From Lysobacter oculi (lineage in GTDB: Bacteria > Pseudomonadota > Gammaproteobacteria > Xanthomonadales > Xanthomonadaceae): DNA of 64,000 nucleotides. The position numbers were made by a program, and so were the translations under genes. This document shows positions 38,501-47,390 of the stretch, in pieces (within the stretch, counting starts at the first letter, position 1; each line of letters opens with the position of its first letter). The notes beneath the pieces are model-generated. The model was given only the letters and a program-made list of their open reading frames with translations. It made no database searches and was not told the DNA's origin. The stretch is from the NCBI RefSeq assembly GCF_003293695.1, contig NZ_CP029556.1, positions 196,001 to 260,000 on the forward strand. Reading direction: 5' to 3'.

Positions 38501-40962
38501 GGGGAGGGGTCCGTATCGGAATCGGCCGGGGGCGCGATGGAAGCCGGCGGCACGAGGTAAAGATCGTCGCGGTAGTAACCGAGAATAGCACGGCGCAAAG
38601 TGCGCCTCGTGTCCTGCCCGGCCGAGCCGAGGCCCTTGAACTCGATCTCCAGCATGATGCTGTCATTGAGCTCGCCTTCGCGGTTGTGGATGTACTGGCG
38701 GCCCACCAGGCGCACCGCCACGCAGCAGCTGTCCCACTGCACGCCGGCCACGGTTTCGAGCGGCTTGCGGTCCTTGATCGAGTAGTAATAGCGGCCGACC
38801 AGGCTCCACTGCGGGTTGAGCGGATACAGGAAGGAGAAGTCGGCCTGCTCCAGCAGGTCGCGGCGGTAGCGGTAGGCCAGGTTGACGATGCCGTCGTCCT
38901 TCAGCAGGTAGCGCGCGCGGAAGGCGGCCAGGTCCTGCCGGCGGTACTTCGGATCCCACTGGTAGGAGGCGCCGATCAGCCAGCGGTCGCTGGGCGACCA
39001 GTTGGCATCGGCCACCCAGGCGGAGCGGCCGCGTTCGACCGTGTTCTCCCACGGATAGGCCTTGACCCGCACATCGTCCAGGTAATGGATCTGGCCGAGG
39101 CTGGCACTGAATTTCTCGAAGCCGTCGGTGTCGCGCAGGATGCGGGTGGTGACTGCCGTGGTGATCTGGTTGGCGTCACTCTGGCGGTCGGCGCTGCTGT
39201 AGCGGTTGTCGCGGAACAGCTGGCCCCAGCCGAAGGTCAGCGGCACGGTGTCGAAGACCGGCAGCGCGGACTGGTCGCGGTAAGGTGCGCGCAGGTAGAA
39301 CACGCGCGGCTCCAGCGTCTGCAGGAACGGCTTGCCGTTGCGCTCGAACTCGCGGTCGAACTGCAGCCCGGCATCGACCGAATAGATCGGCAGGCTGCGG
39401 GTCGGGTTGCTGTCCATGAAGCCATCCGCCATCGTCGGCGCGAACGGCACGCCACGGGCGGCGGCATCGGCCTGCGCGCGCTGGGTGGCGATCGAACGCG
39501 CCAACGCGTCATCCAGCTGATACGCGGTGTAACGCCAGGCGATGGTCGGTCGCAGGAACCAGCCGGCGCCTTCCAGCGGCATGCTGATATAGGGCTTGAT
39601 GTCGAAGCGGCTGCCGCCCGGGATCTCGATGTGGAGACCGGTCGGCTGGTATTGCGCATCCAGCGCGCGGTAGGACGAATGCTGGAAGCGCACCGCCTCG
39701 CTTTCCACGCCTGCGCGCAGCAGGGTGCCGAAGGGCTGTTCCCAGTTGAAGTACAGGCGCGGCAGCCGGTTGAACGGCAGGCTGGCGTCGGTCAGGGTGT
39801 AGTCGGCCAGCTGCCAGTGGTCGGCCTCGACGCCCGCATCCCAATAGCGACCGTGGCCATACACGCCCAGCGTGCTCTGCACCGAATAGAAAGACACGCC
39901 CAGCGAGGTGTTGTTGAAATCCTCGAAATAGCGCGGGTCGCTGATCCAGGCCAGGTTGGCGCGGGCCTGCCAGTGCTGGTTGAGGTTCTGGTAGGCGCCG
40001 AACGTGGCCGAGCCGCGATCGCGGTCGCGCAGCTTGTCCTTGGGCATCCAGAAGCCGTTGAGGGTGCCGGCGCCGGCCTCGTTGAGGTAGCGGAACTCGC
40101 CGCCCATCGCCACGCCGCGCTTGGTCATGATGCGCGGCGACAGCGTCGCGTCGTAGTTCGGGGCCAGGTTGAGATAGATCGGCTGCTTGTAGTCGAAGCC
40201 ATTGCGCCCGGAGTTGGAGATCGACGGGAACAGCAGGCCGGTCTGGCGGCGCTCGTCGATCGGGAACTTGAACCACGGCACGTACAGCACCGGCACCTTG
40301 CCGACGCGCAGGGTGGCGTTGCGGGCGACCGCGAAGCCTTCCTCGGTGTCGACGTCGATGCGGTTGGCGACCACGCGCCAATGCTGCTGCGTCGGCGGGC
40401 AGGTGGTGTAGGTGGCCCCGAACAGGCTGCCCTTGTTGCCGACCAGTTCGATGCGGTCGGCACCGCCATTGCCGCGGCGGTCGGTCAGCTGGTACTTGAG
40501 GTCTTCGATGCGGTGCGTGTCTTCGGCCTGACTGCCGGTGGCGCGCTCGGCGACGATGCGCATCCCGCTGTCGCGGAAGCGCACCTTGCCTTCCGCCACG
40601 TAGGTTTCCTTCTCGCTGTCGAAGGTCAGCTTGTCGGTGCCCAGGAACTGGTCGCCACGGCTGAGCGCGACATTGCCCTGCAGCACCGGGATCTCCACCG
40701 TGCCGCTCTGTTCGTCACCTTCCAGCTCGGTCGGGAGCTTCTTGCGGGCGTCGGGCGAGATGCCCAGCTTGGTCTGCGGCGCGTCGGCGAAGGGCGGCAC
40801 CGCGTCCTCGATCGGGCACAGGCCGTAATCCGGCGGCATGTCCTGCTCCTGCGCCATCACGGGCAGGGCAAGGGCGATGGCGAACGGGAGGGGCAACAGT
40901 CGGGGGCAGGGGCGCACGCGTCCGGTCCGTGAAGGCTGAATTCGGCGGTTAGCTTGCCCCAT
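38497..40962 (-). CDS. lptD: LptD, LPS-assembly outer-membrane protein
   Basis: 821 residues. Signal peptide around residues 20-38 (LLPLPFAIALALPVMAQ). An OstA/jelly-roll domain follows ('ALSRGDQFLGTDKLTFDSEK', 'YVAEGKVRFRDSGMRI'), then the large beta-barrel. Four cysteines match the E. coli disulfide layout: Cys49 near the mature N-terminus, one in 'YTTCPPTQQHW', and an adjacent pair in 'WDSCCVAVRLVG' near the C-terminus. With LptE it inserts LPS into the outer leaflet. First gene of its operon; no strong promoter was recognised upstream. Confidence 0.97.
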   Translation of the reverse strand: MGQANRRIQPSRTGRVRPCPRLLPLPFAIALALPVMAQEQDMPPDYGLCPIEDAVPPFADAPQTKLGISPDARKKLPTELEGDEQSGTVEIPVLQGNVALSRGDQFLGTDKLTFDSEKETYVAEGKVRFRDSGMRIVAERATGSQAEDTHRIEDLKYQLTDRRGNGGADRIELVGNKGSLFGATYTTCPPTQQHWRVVANRIDVDTEEGFAVARNATLRVGKVPVLYVPWFKFPIDERRQTGLLFPSISNSGRNGFDYKQPIYLNLAPNYDATLSPRIMTKRGVAMGGEFRYLNEAGAGTLNGFWMPKDKLRDRDRGSATFGAYQNLNQHWQARANLAWISDPRYFEDFNNTSLGVSFYSVQSTLGVYGHGRYWDAGVEADHWQLADYTLTDASLPFNRLPRLYFNWEQPFGTLLRAGVESEAVRFQHSSYRALDAQYQPTGLHIEIPGGSRFDIKPYISMPLEGAGWFLRPTIAWRYTAYQLDDALARSIATQRAQADAAARGVPFAPTMADGFMDSNPTRSLPIYSVDAGLQFDREFERNGKPFLQTLEPRVFYLRAPYRDQSALPVFDTVPLTFGWGQLFRDNRYSSADRQSDANQITTAVTTRILRDTDGFEKFSASLGQIHYLDDVRVKAYPWENTVERGRSAWVADANWSPSDRWLIGASYQWDPKYRRQDLAAFRARYLLKDDGIVNLAYRYRRDLLEQADFSFLYPLNPQWSLVGRYYYSIKDRKPLETVAGVQWDSCCVAVRLVGRQYIHNREGELNDSIMLEIEFKGLGSAGQDTRRTLRRAILGYYRDDLYLVPPASIAPPADSDTDPSP

Positions 40963-41028
40963 CCCCTGTGAAGCGGCAATGCGCGGTCCGGCCCCGTTCA
41001 GTCGCTGGGCGGCCCGGCCGAAGCCACA

Positions 41029-41943
41029 TCACCCGTCCAGCGCATCCAGATGGGCGACGACGGATTCCGCCAGGGCGCCGAGCGCGTATCCGCCTTCGAG
41101 CATCGACACCACGCGCCCGCCGGCATGACGGTCGGCGATGGCGCGCAGCTCGCCGGTGAGCCAGCCGAAGTCCCCGGCTTCCAACCGCAGCGAGGCCAGC
41201 GGATCGTCGCGGTGGGCGTCGAAGCCGGCGGAGATCAGCAGCAACTGCGGCGCGAAATCGTCGATGGCCGGCAGAAGCTGCTTCGACCAGGTGCTGCGGA
41301 AGGTCTCGCGGCCGGTGCCGCCCAGGATCGGGGCGTTGAAGATGTTGCCGATGCCGGTTTCGTCGAAGCCGCCGGTCCACGGGTACAGCGGCATCTCGTG
41401 GGAGCTGGCGAACAGCACGCGCGGCTGGCGGGCGAAGATCGACTGGGTGCCGTTGCCGTGGTGGACGTCGAAGTCGGCGATGGCCACCCGTTGCACGCCG
41501 GCCCAGAGCGCGTGCGCGGCAGCCACCGCGATGTTGTTGAACAGGCAGAAGCCCATCGCGCGGGCGGCCTCGGCGTGGTGGCCGGGCGGGCGCACCGCGC
41601 AGAAGGCGCGACGGCCGTCGCCACCGAGCACCCAGTCGACCGCCTCCACGCCGGCGCCGGCCGCGACAAGGGCCGCCTGCAGGCTGCCGGGCGAGAACGC
41701 GGTGTCTTCGTCCAGCCATTCGATGCCGGTGGGCTTGCGCGCCCAGAGCGCGTCGAGATAGGCATCGCCGTGGACGCGGGCCAGCGCCTCGTGGCTGGCC
41801 GGGTTCGGCAAGGTCCACGCGCAGCCGGGGAAAGCGGCATCCACCGCCTCGATGACCGCCGTCAGGCGTTCGGGGCGTTCGGCGTGGGTGGGCCCGGTGT
41901 CGTGGGCCAGGCAATCGGGGTGCGTGTAGAGCCGCAGGCTCAC
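41029..41943 (-). CDS. Histone deacetylase-like (acetoin utilisation/acetylpolyamine amidohydrolase) family protein
   Basis: 304 residues from a GTG at 41943 that overlaps the adenosyltransferase stop (GTGA). Arginase/deacetylase-fold motifs with zinc and charge-relay residues: 'RPPGHHAEAARAMGFCLFNN', 'IADFDVHHGNGTQSIF', 'SAGFDAHRDDPLASL' and 'MLEGGYALGALAESV'. It probably deacetylates a small molecule or a lysine side chain; substrate cannot be read from sequence. Last gene of a three-gene minus-strand unit. It does not overlap lptD (66-base gap). Confidence 0.9.
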   Translation of the reverse strand: MSLRLYTHPDCLAHDTGPTHAERPERLTAVIEAVDAAFPGCAWTLPNPASHEALARVHGDAYLDALWARKPTGIEWLDEDTAFSPGSLQAALVAAGAGVEAVDWVLGGDGRRAFCAVRPPGHHAEAARAMGFCLFNNIAVAAAHALWAGVQRVAIADFDVHHGNGTQSIFARQPRVLFASSHEMPLYPWTGGFDETGIGNIFNAPILGGTGRETFRSTWSKQLLPAIDDFAPQLLLISAGFDAHRDDPLASLRLEAGDFGWLTGELRAIADRHAGGRVVSMLEGGYALGALAESVVAHLDALDG

Positions 41944-42494
41944 CCGCGGCGGCGCTCGTGGTTCCAGGTGACCTCGCCGTGGCCGCTGGCGCGCGCCAGC
42001 ACCCGGCACAGCACGAACAGCAGGTCGGACAGGCGGTTGAGATAGCGGATCGGCTGCGGGCGGACCTGCTCGATGCGCGACAGCGCCACCGTCATCCGTT
42101 CGGCGCGGCGCACCACGGTGCGGGCGATGTGGCAGCGGGCCGCGGCCTCGCCACCGCCGGGCAGGATGAATTCCTTGAGCGGCGGCAGGTCGTCGTTGTA
42201 GCGGTCGAGCTGCTGTTCGAGGCGGTCGATGTCGTCGTCGTCGATGGCCGCATGGCCCGGGATGCACAGCTCGCCGCCCAGGTCGAACAGCTGGTGCTGC
42301 ACGGCGGTCAGCAGCTGGCGGACGTCGTCCGGGACCTCGCTGGCCAGCACCAGGCCGATGCAGGAATTGGCTTCGTCCACCGTGCCGTAGGCCTCGACCC
42401 GCAGCGAATCCTTGGCGACGCGGCTGCCATCGCCCAGGCCGGTGCTGCCGTCATCGCCGGTGCGGGTGTAGATCTTCGACAGCCGGTTGCCCAT
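41940..42494 (-). CDS. PduO-type ATP:cob(I)alamin adenosyltransferase
   Basis: 184 residues from the ATG at 42494. The N-terminal ATP-binding signature 'KIYTRTGDDGSTGLGDGSRV' is diagnostic of the PduO family. 'VDEANSCIGL', 'GGEAAARCHIARTVVRRAER' and 'YLNRLSDLLFVLCR' complete the five-helix bundle. It attaches the 5'-deoxyadenosyl group to cobalamin. No B12-dependent enzyme is in this window. Frequently annotated cobO or pduO; I leave the symbol open because the family is PduO while the CobA/CobO name refers to an unrelated fold. Confidence 0.94.
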   Translation of the reverse strand: MGNRLSKIYTRTGDDGSTGLGDGSRVAKDSLRVEAYGTVDEANSCIGLVLASEVPDDVRQLLTAVQHQLFDLGGELCIPGHAAIDDDDIDRLEQQLDRYNDDLPPLKEFILPGGGEAAARCHIARTVVRRAERMTVALSRIEQVRPQPIRYLNRLSDLLFVLCRVLARASGHGEVTWNHERRRG

Positions 42495-42495
42495 C

Positions 42496-43107
42496 TCAGG
42501 CCCGCACTTCGCGGGCGCGATGGCCGAAGGCCGCATCCAGCGCCACCTGCAGGGCCAGCGCGGCGCCGACATACAGCGCGGTCGTCAACAGGTACGGGCC
42601 GACCCAGTCGAAATAGTTCTTGGCCCAGCCGCCCAGCGACTTCTGCGCCACGGCATCGCTCATCCAGTAGAAGCCGCCCTGCGCGAACAGCTGGCAGAGC
42701 GCGACCGAGGCGACCAGCGCCATCGCCAGCTTGCCCAGCATCGCGCCCGTGCCGCCCTGCTGGCGCGCCAGCCACAGGCCGCCGGCCCACAGGCTGAAAT
42801 ACGCCGGCACCAGCATCCAGTAGCCCGGCGAGACGCAGTAGTGCTGCCAGAAATCCATGCCCTGCGCGGTGATCACCACGTAGTCCACCGCCACGGCCAG
42901 CGCCATCAGCAGCGGGAACGCCCAGGCCGTCCAGCGGCGCAGGTAGAAGCCGGCGACGAAGAACACCGCCCACGAGGCATCCGGCAGCACGGCGAAATGG
43001 TGGAGGCGGGTCGCGGCCATCACCGCGGCCAGGGCGGCCAGCACGGCGAGGTCGGTGCCGCGGCTGCGCGGGGCGGAATTCAGGTTCATCGGGCTGTCCT
43101 CGGTCAT
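42496..43107 (-). CDS. Small polytopic membrane protein, possible vitamin-uptake S component
   Basis: 203 residues with about five or six hydrophobic helices and no signal peptide. The first helices read 'LAVLAALAAVMAATRLHHFA' and 'ASWAVFFVAGFYLRR', a layout reminiscent of ECF-type S components or DUF6580-like proteins. It lies 1 base upstream of the cobalamin adenosyltransferase, so a B12-related transport role is an attractive but unproven inference. An internal ATG at 43089 could be the true start. Divergent from ubiH across 34 bases. Confidence 0.6.
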   Translation of the reverse strand: MTEDSPMNLNSAPRSRGTDLAVLAALAAVMAATRLHHFAVLPDASWAVFFVAGFYLRRWTAWAFPLLMALAVAVDYVVITAQGMDFWQHYCVSPGYWMLVPAYFSLWAGGLWLARQQGGTGAMLGKLAMALVASVALCQLFAQGGFYWMSDAVAQKSLGGWAKNYFDWVGPYLLTTALYVGAALALQVALDAAFGHRAREVRA

Positions 43108-43141
43108 GCCGGGATTCTATCGCGCTCGTTATCATCGACGC

Positions 43142-44341
43142 ATGCACACGCACGACATCGTCATCGTCGGCGGCGGCCTGGTCGGCGCCAGCCTTGCCAT
43201 CGCACTGGAAGATTCGGGACTGGATGTGGCGATGCTGGAAGCCACGCCGTCTTCCACGCTCCCCGCCGTCTTCGACGAGCGCAACCTGAGCTTCGCCGAA
43301 GCGACCTGCCACGCGCTGCAGGCCCTGCGCATCTGGCCGCTGCTGCACAGCGCCAGCCCGATCCGCCGCATCCATGCCACCCGCGCCGGGGATTTCGGCC
43401 GGGTCGAACTGGATGCGCGCGAAGTCGGCCTCGAGGCCTTCGGCCACGTCGTCATCGCCCGCGATTTCGGCGAGGCGCTGGAAAAGCGGCTGGGTGAGGT
43501 CGGTTCGTTGACGCGCCATCGCCCGGCGCGTTTCATCGGCACCCGCATCGCCGACAACGGCCTGCGCGAAGTCAGCTACAGCGAAGGCGACGCCGAACGC
43601 GTCGTCCATACCCGCCTGCTGGTCGGTGCCGATGGCGCCGAAAGCGCGGTCCGCGCCGCGCTCGGCATCGACGCGCAACGCCACGACTACGGCCAGACCC
43701 TGTTCGTGAGCCGGGTCCGACCGTCGAAAGCGCCGGACGGCACGGCGTGGGAACGCCTGGGCCCGCACGGCCCGACCGCGCTGCTGCCGCGCGCCGACCG
43801 CCATTACGGCGTGGTGCATGGCGTGGACAGCGCGGAAGCCGACGCCGTCGCCGCGTTGGATGAATCTGCTTGGCTGCAGCGCCTGCAGGACGCCTTCGGC
43901 TGGCGGGCCGGGCGTTTCCTCGCCAGTGGCGCGCGCAGCCGTTACCCCGCCGTGCGCGTGGTCGCCGATGCGCTGACCGCGCCGCGCGCAGTGCTGCTCG
44001 GCAATGCCGCGCAGAGCATCCACCCGGTCGGCGCGCAGGGCTTCAACCTGGGTCTGCGCGATGCGCTCACTATTGTCGAGGAAGTCCGCGCGCACGGGCT
44101 GGACGACGCGGCGATGCTGCCGCGTTACGCCGAACGCCGCCGCGAGGACCGCAGCCGCACGCTCGCTTTCTCCGACGGCATGGCCCGCGCCAGCGCCAAC
44201 GACGGGCTGGCGATGGGCCTGCTGCGCAGCGCCGGCATGGCCGCACTCGCCAACGTGCCCGGCCTGCGCGCGCAGGTGGCGGCTGGCGGCATGGGCTATC
44301 GCGGCGACTTGCCGGCGATCTGCCGGGGAGCCAACGCATGA
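43142..44341 (+). CDS. ubiH: UbiH/VisC-family FAD-dependent hydroxylase (2-octaprenyl-6-methoxyphenol hydroxylase type)
   Basis: 399 residues from the ATG at 43142. FAD-binding 'IVIVGGGLVGASLAIALE', 'GADGAESAVRAALGID' and the second FAD motif 'LLGNAAQSIHPVGAQGFNLG' mark the UbiH/UbiF/UbiI group. It hydroxylates the ubiquinone ring. It is first of two tandem paralogues, the usual ubiH-visC/ubiI arrangement of gammaproteobacteria; which ring position it serves is inferred from order. Its stop overlaps the next ATG (ATGA). Confidence 0.88.
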   Translation: MHTHDIVIVGGGLVGASLAIALEDSGLDVAMLEATPSSTLPAVFDERNLSFAEATCHALQALRIWPLLHSASPIRRIHATRAGDFGRVELDAREVGLEAFGHVVIARDFGEALEKRLGEVGSLTRHRPARFIGTRIADNGLREVSYSEGDAERVVHTRLLVGADGAESAVRAALGIDAQRHDYGQTLFVSRVRPSKAPDGTAWERLGPHGPTALLPRADRHYGVVHGVDSAEADAVAALDESAWLQRLQDAFGWRAGRFLASGARSRYPAVRVVADALTAPRAVLLGNAAQSIHPVGAQGFNLGLRDALTIVEEVRAHGLDDAAMLPRYAERRREDRSRTLAFSDGMARASANDGLAMGLLRSAGMAALANVPGLRAQVAAGGMGYRGDLPAICRGANA

Positions 44342-45519
44342 GCCGCCGTATGCAACGCGATGCCGTCGTCGTCGGCGGCGGCGTGGTCGGTACCGCCTGC
44401 GCGCTGGCGCTGGCCGAGGCCGGGCTGCAGGTCGCGCTGGTGGATGCCGGTGCGCCCGCGCGCTGGTCCCGCGACGAACCCGACCTGCGCGTCTTCGCCT
44501 TCGCGCCCGACAACGCCGCGCTGCTCTCCGCCTTGGGTGTGTGGGATGAGGTCGCATCCACCCGCGCACAACCTTACCGGCGCATGCGGGTGTGGGATGC
44601 GGCGGCCGGCGGCGAACTGGTCTTCGATGCCGATGCGCTCGCGCGTCGCGAACTGGGCTGGATCGTCGAGCAGAGCCTGCTGGCCGAAAAACTCTGGAAT
44701 GCCGCCCGCCGCGCCGGCGTCGAACTGCTGCAGCCGGCGCGCATCGAAGGCATGGAAACGCGTGACAGCGGCGTGCGTCTCTCGCTGGAAGGCGGCGAGA
44801 CGCTCGACGCCCGCATCGCCATCGCCGCCGACGGCGCGAATTCGAAACTGCGCGAACTGGCCGGCATCGACATCGACGCGCACGACTACGGCCAGCGCGG
44901 CGTGGTCGCCTACGTCGAGACCGCCGAGCCGCATGCGCTGACCGCGTGGCAGCGTTTCCTGCCGGGCGGCCCGCTGGCCTTCCTGCCGGTCGATGGCGAA
45001 CGCCGCAGCTCCATCGTCTGGAGCCTGCCGGCCGACGAAGCCGAACGCGTGCTGGCGCTGGACGATGCCGCTTTCGGCACCGAACTCACGAATGCATTTG
45101 CCGGGCGGCTGGGTGAGACACGCGTGCTGTCGAAGCGCGCCGCCTTCCCGCTGCGCCGGCAGCTGGCGAAGACGCAACTCAGCGGCCGCGTGCTGCTGCT
45201 GGGCGATGCCGCCCACGTGGTGCATCCGCTGGCCGGGCAGGGCGTCAATCTGGGTCTGCGCGATGTCGCGGCGTTGCGCGATTCGGTGCGCGAAGCCAAA
45301 CGCCTCGGCCGCGACTTCGACGCGCCGCACCGCCTGCAACGCTGGGCGCGCGCACGCCGCAGCGACAACGTGGTCTCCACGCTCGCCTTCGAAACGATCA
45401 ACCGCGTGTATTCCAACGACGCGCTGCTGCCGACCTTCCTGCGCGGCCACGCGCTGACCGTCGCGAATGCGCTGGTGCCGCTGCGCAATGCGTTGTGGCG
45501 GCATGCGGCCGGCGTCTGA
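44338..45519 (+). CDS. ubiI: UbiH/UbiI-family FAD-dependent hydroxylase, second copy
   Basis: 393 residues from the ATG at 44338. FAD motifs 'AVVVGGGVVGTACALALAEA', 'AADGANSKLRELAGID' and 'LLLGDAAHVVHPLAGQGVNL' (close to the classic GDAAH.HP.AGQG). It is typical of the UbiI/VisC position after ubiH; UbiF or UbiM specificity cannot be excluded. Translationally coupled to ubiH. Confidence 0.82.
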   Translation: MSRRMQRDAVVVGGGVVGTACALALAEAGLQVALVDAGAPARWSRDEPDLRVFAFAPDNAALLSALGVWDEVASTRAQPYRRMRVWDAAAGGELVFDADALARRELGWIVEQSLLAEKLWNAARRAGVELLQPARIEGMETRDSGVRLSLEGGETLDARIAIAADGANSKLRELAGIDIDAHDYGQRGVVAYVETAEPHALTAWQRFLPGGPLAFLPVDGERRSSIVWSLPADEAERVLALDDAAFGTELTNAFAGRLGETRVLSKRAAFPLRRQLAKTQLSGRVLLLGDAAHVVHPLAGQGVNLGLRDVAALRDSVREAKRLGRDFDAPHRLQRWARARRSDNVVSTLAFETINRVYSNDALLPTFLRGHALTVANALVPLRNALWRHAAGV

Positions 45520-45540
45520 TTCCTTCCACGGAGAAACGCG

Positions 45541-45762
45541 ATGAACCCGAGCAGTACCGCGAACTGGCAATGCCCGAAATGCCAGAGCCGTTCCTTCGAA
45601 ACCGGCGAACTGCGCGGCGAGGGCGGGGGCTGGTCCTCGTTCTTCGACATCAACACCCGGCGCTTCATGTCGGTCAGCTGCAACAGCTGCGGCTTCACCG
45701 AGTTCTACCGCGAGACCGCCAGCACCGGCTCCAAGATCATCGACCTGCTCGGCAGCGGCTGA
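45541..45762 (+). CDS. Small zinc-ribbon protein
   Basis: 73 residues. Two Cys pairs, 'CPKCQSRSFETGELR' and 'CNSCGFTEFY', fit a single zinc ribbon with a central loop containing 'SSFFDINTRRFMSV'. The C-terminus 'KIIDLLGSG' resembles the zinc-ribbon 'nucleic-acid-binding protein' family (often YpzI/DUF2116-like annotation; exact family not fixed by eye). Good ribosome-binding site GGAGAAA before the ATG. The stop lies 3 bases from the convergent rlmM stop. Confidence 0.82.
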   Translation: MNPSSTANWQCPKCQSRSFETGELRGEGGGWSSFFDINTRRFMSVSCNSCGFTEFYRETASTGSKIIDLLGSG

Positions 45763-45765
45763 GCC

Positions 45766-46815
45766 TCAGACGCGGGTTGTCGCGAAGACCGTGATCTCCT
45801 CGCGGTCGTGGTAGAGCTGCTTGGCGCGGACGGTCAGCGGCATGCCGGCTTCGTCCGCGAACAGCGCCAGGCAGCGTTCGGTTTCCTGCCAGCGTTTTTT
45901 CATCGGCAGCTTGAGGTTGAACACCGCGTGCCGGCACCAGCCCTGCGCGAACCACTCGGCCATGCGCGAGGCCACGCGGATCGGCTGCTCCACCATGTCG
46001 CAGACCATCCAGTCGAGTGGCTGCGGCGGGTGCCAGCGGAAGCCGTCTTCGCGCAGGTGTTCGACCTGGCCGCTGTCCATCACGTGCTCGCGCAGCGGGC
46101 CGTTGTCGATGGCGCTCACGCGCAGGCCGTGGCGGGTCAGCACCCAGGTCCAGCCGCCGGGCGCGGCGCCAAGATCCGCGGCACGCATGCCGGGTTTCAG
46201 AAGGATTTCTCGCTCGCGTGCATCGAGCAGGGCGAGGAAGGCTTCCTCCAGCTTCAAGGCGCTGCGCGAAGGCGCATCGGCATGCATCTTCAGACGCGGG
46301 ATGCCGAGCGGCCACGGGGCGCTGTCGCGGGTGTCGGCGCGGGCGATGAATGCATGGGCGCCATCGACAAAGGCGACGTGCAGGCGCGGCAGCCGGTCAT
46401 TGTCCTTGGGCGACAGCAGGCCGGCCTTGCGCAACGCCGGGCGCAGCGCGTTGCCGAAACTGCGCGCGAGACCGGCCAGCGGCTTGCCGGCATCGGAATC
46501 CGGGTGCTCCACCCACAGCTCGCCGTAGCGTTCGCCGTGCGCGGTCAGCACTTCGAGCATCGGGCTGATGCGGTCGGCGGGCGGCAACTCGCGCAGCTCG
46601 GCCAGTACGCGCAGTTTCTGCCGCGCGAACACCAGCGCATGCCACGGCAGCAGCGCGTCGAGCGTGGCCGCGTCATCGGTGTGGAAGACCACGTAGCCGC
46701 TGCCGCGTTCGGTCTGCGCATAGCCGGGGATGCCGGCTTCGCCGGCCCGCGCGGTGAGTTCGGCGGCCAGGTCCGGCTCGAAGCCGCCGCGGCACCAGCA
46801 GAGCAGGCCGGTCAT
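45766..46815 (-). CDS. rlmM: RlmM, 23S rRNA (Cm2498) 2'-O-methyltransferase
   Basis: 349 residues (E. coli RlmM 366). An N-terminal THUMP-like domain ('GLLCWCRGGFEPDLAAELTA') and a Rossmann methyltransferase with 'AADLGAAPGGWTWVLTRHG' and 'DWMVCDMVEQP'. It 2'-O-methylates C2498 of 23S rRNA. Its start is 2 bases after the stop of the deaminase gene upstream. Confidence 0.95.
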   Translation of the reverse strand: MTGLLCWCRGGFEPDLAAELTARAGEAGIPGYAQTERGSGYVVFHTDDAATLDALLPWHALVFARQKLRVLAELRELPPADRISPMLEVLTAHGERYGELWVEHPDSDAGKPLAGLARSFGNALRPALRKAGLLSPKDNDRLPRLHVAFVDGAHAFIARADTRDSAPWPLGIPRLKMHADAPSRSALKLEEAFLALLDAREREILLKPGMRAADLGAAPGGWTWVLTRHGLRVSAIDNGPLREHVMDSGQVEHLREDGFRWHPPQPLDWMVCDMVEQPIRVASRMAEWFAQGWCRHAVFNLKLPMKKRWQETERCLALFADEAGMPLTVRAKQLYHDREEITVFATTRV

Positions 46816-46817
46816 CG

Positions 46818-47390
46818 TCAGTAGCTGGGGCCGCCGAGCTGGCCGTAATCGCGCAGCACGGCACGCGCGTCATCGCGCAACACATCGGTCACCACTTCGA
46901 TGCCGCGCTCGCGCAGAGCGCCGGTCCAGTCGGCGGGCAGCGGGCCTTCGTCGAATTCGGTCAGCGATTCGACATCGCCGCTGCGTGCGCCGATCAACAT
47001 GCGGTCGATGCCGGCCCAGATGCTCGCGCCGTAGCACTGGCAGCAGGGTTGCGAAGAGGTGGCCAGCGTCACCGGGCCCCAGCGCGAGCCGTCGTCGTTC
47101 TCGTTGAGGCGGGCGCGCTGCAGGCGGTGCTGGGCCAGCATGAAGGCCATCATTTCCGCATGCGCCACCGAGCAGGACTGCGGCAGCACGCGGTTGACGC
47201 CGATGGCGACCAGCCGGTCGTCCGGCCCGAACACCGCGGCGCCGAACGGCCCGCCGCTGCGCGCATCGATGTTCTGCCGCGACAGCGCGATCGCCAGCGC
47301 GACCTTCGCCTCGTCGCCCGGATAGGTCGCTTCGAACGGAAAGTCGTGGACCCAGATCGGCAGCGTCAGGTGCAGTTGCAGCGGCAGCAT
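46818..47390 (-). CDS. Cytidine/deoxycytidylate-type zinc deaminase (guanine deaminase-like)
   Basis: 190 residues from the ATG at 47390. Zinc and catalytic motifs: 'VAHAEMMAFMLAQ' (H-A-E) and 'SSQPCCQCYGASIWAGIDR' (P-C-x-x-C). 'GGPFGAAVF' matches the substrate-side loop of guanine deaminase/TadA-like proteins. The N-terminus (LPLQLHLTLPIWVHDFPFE) is longer than usual. It probably deaminates a free base or nucleoside rather than tRNA, since TadA-type C-terminal features are not obvious; substrate unknown. Confidence 0.8.
   Translation of the reverse strand: MLPLQLHLTLPIWVHDFPFEATYPGDEAKVALAIALSRQNIDARSGGPFGAAVFGPDDRLVAIGVNRVLPQSCSVAHAEMMAFMLAQHRLQRARLNENDDGSRWGPVTLATSSQPCCQCYGASIWAGIDRMLIGARSGDVESLTEFDEGPLPADWTGALRERGIEVVTDVLRDDARAVLRDYGQLGGPSY

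Noticed and set aside
38458..40932. Plus-strand open frame opposite lptD and surA
   Set aside because: Shadow frame; the minus-strand lptD has full family features, signal peptide and cysteine pattern.
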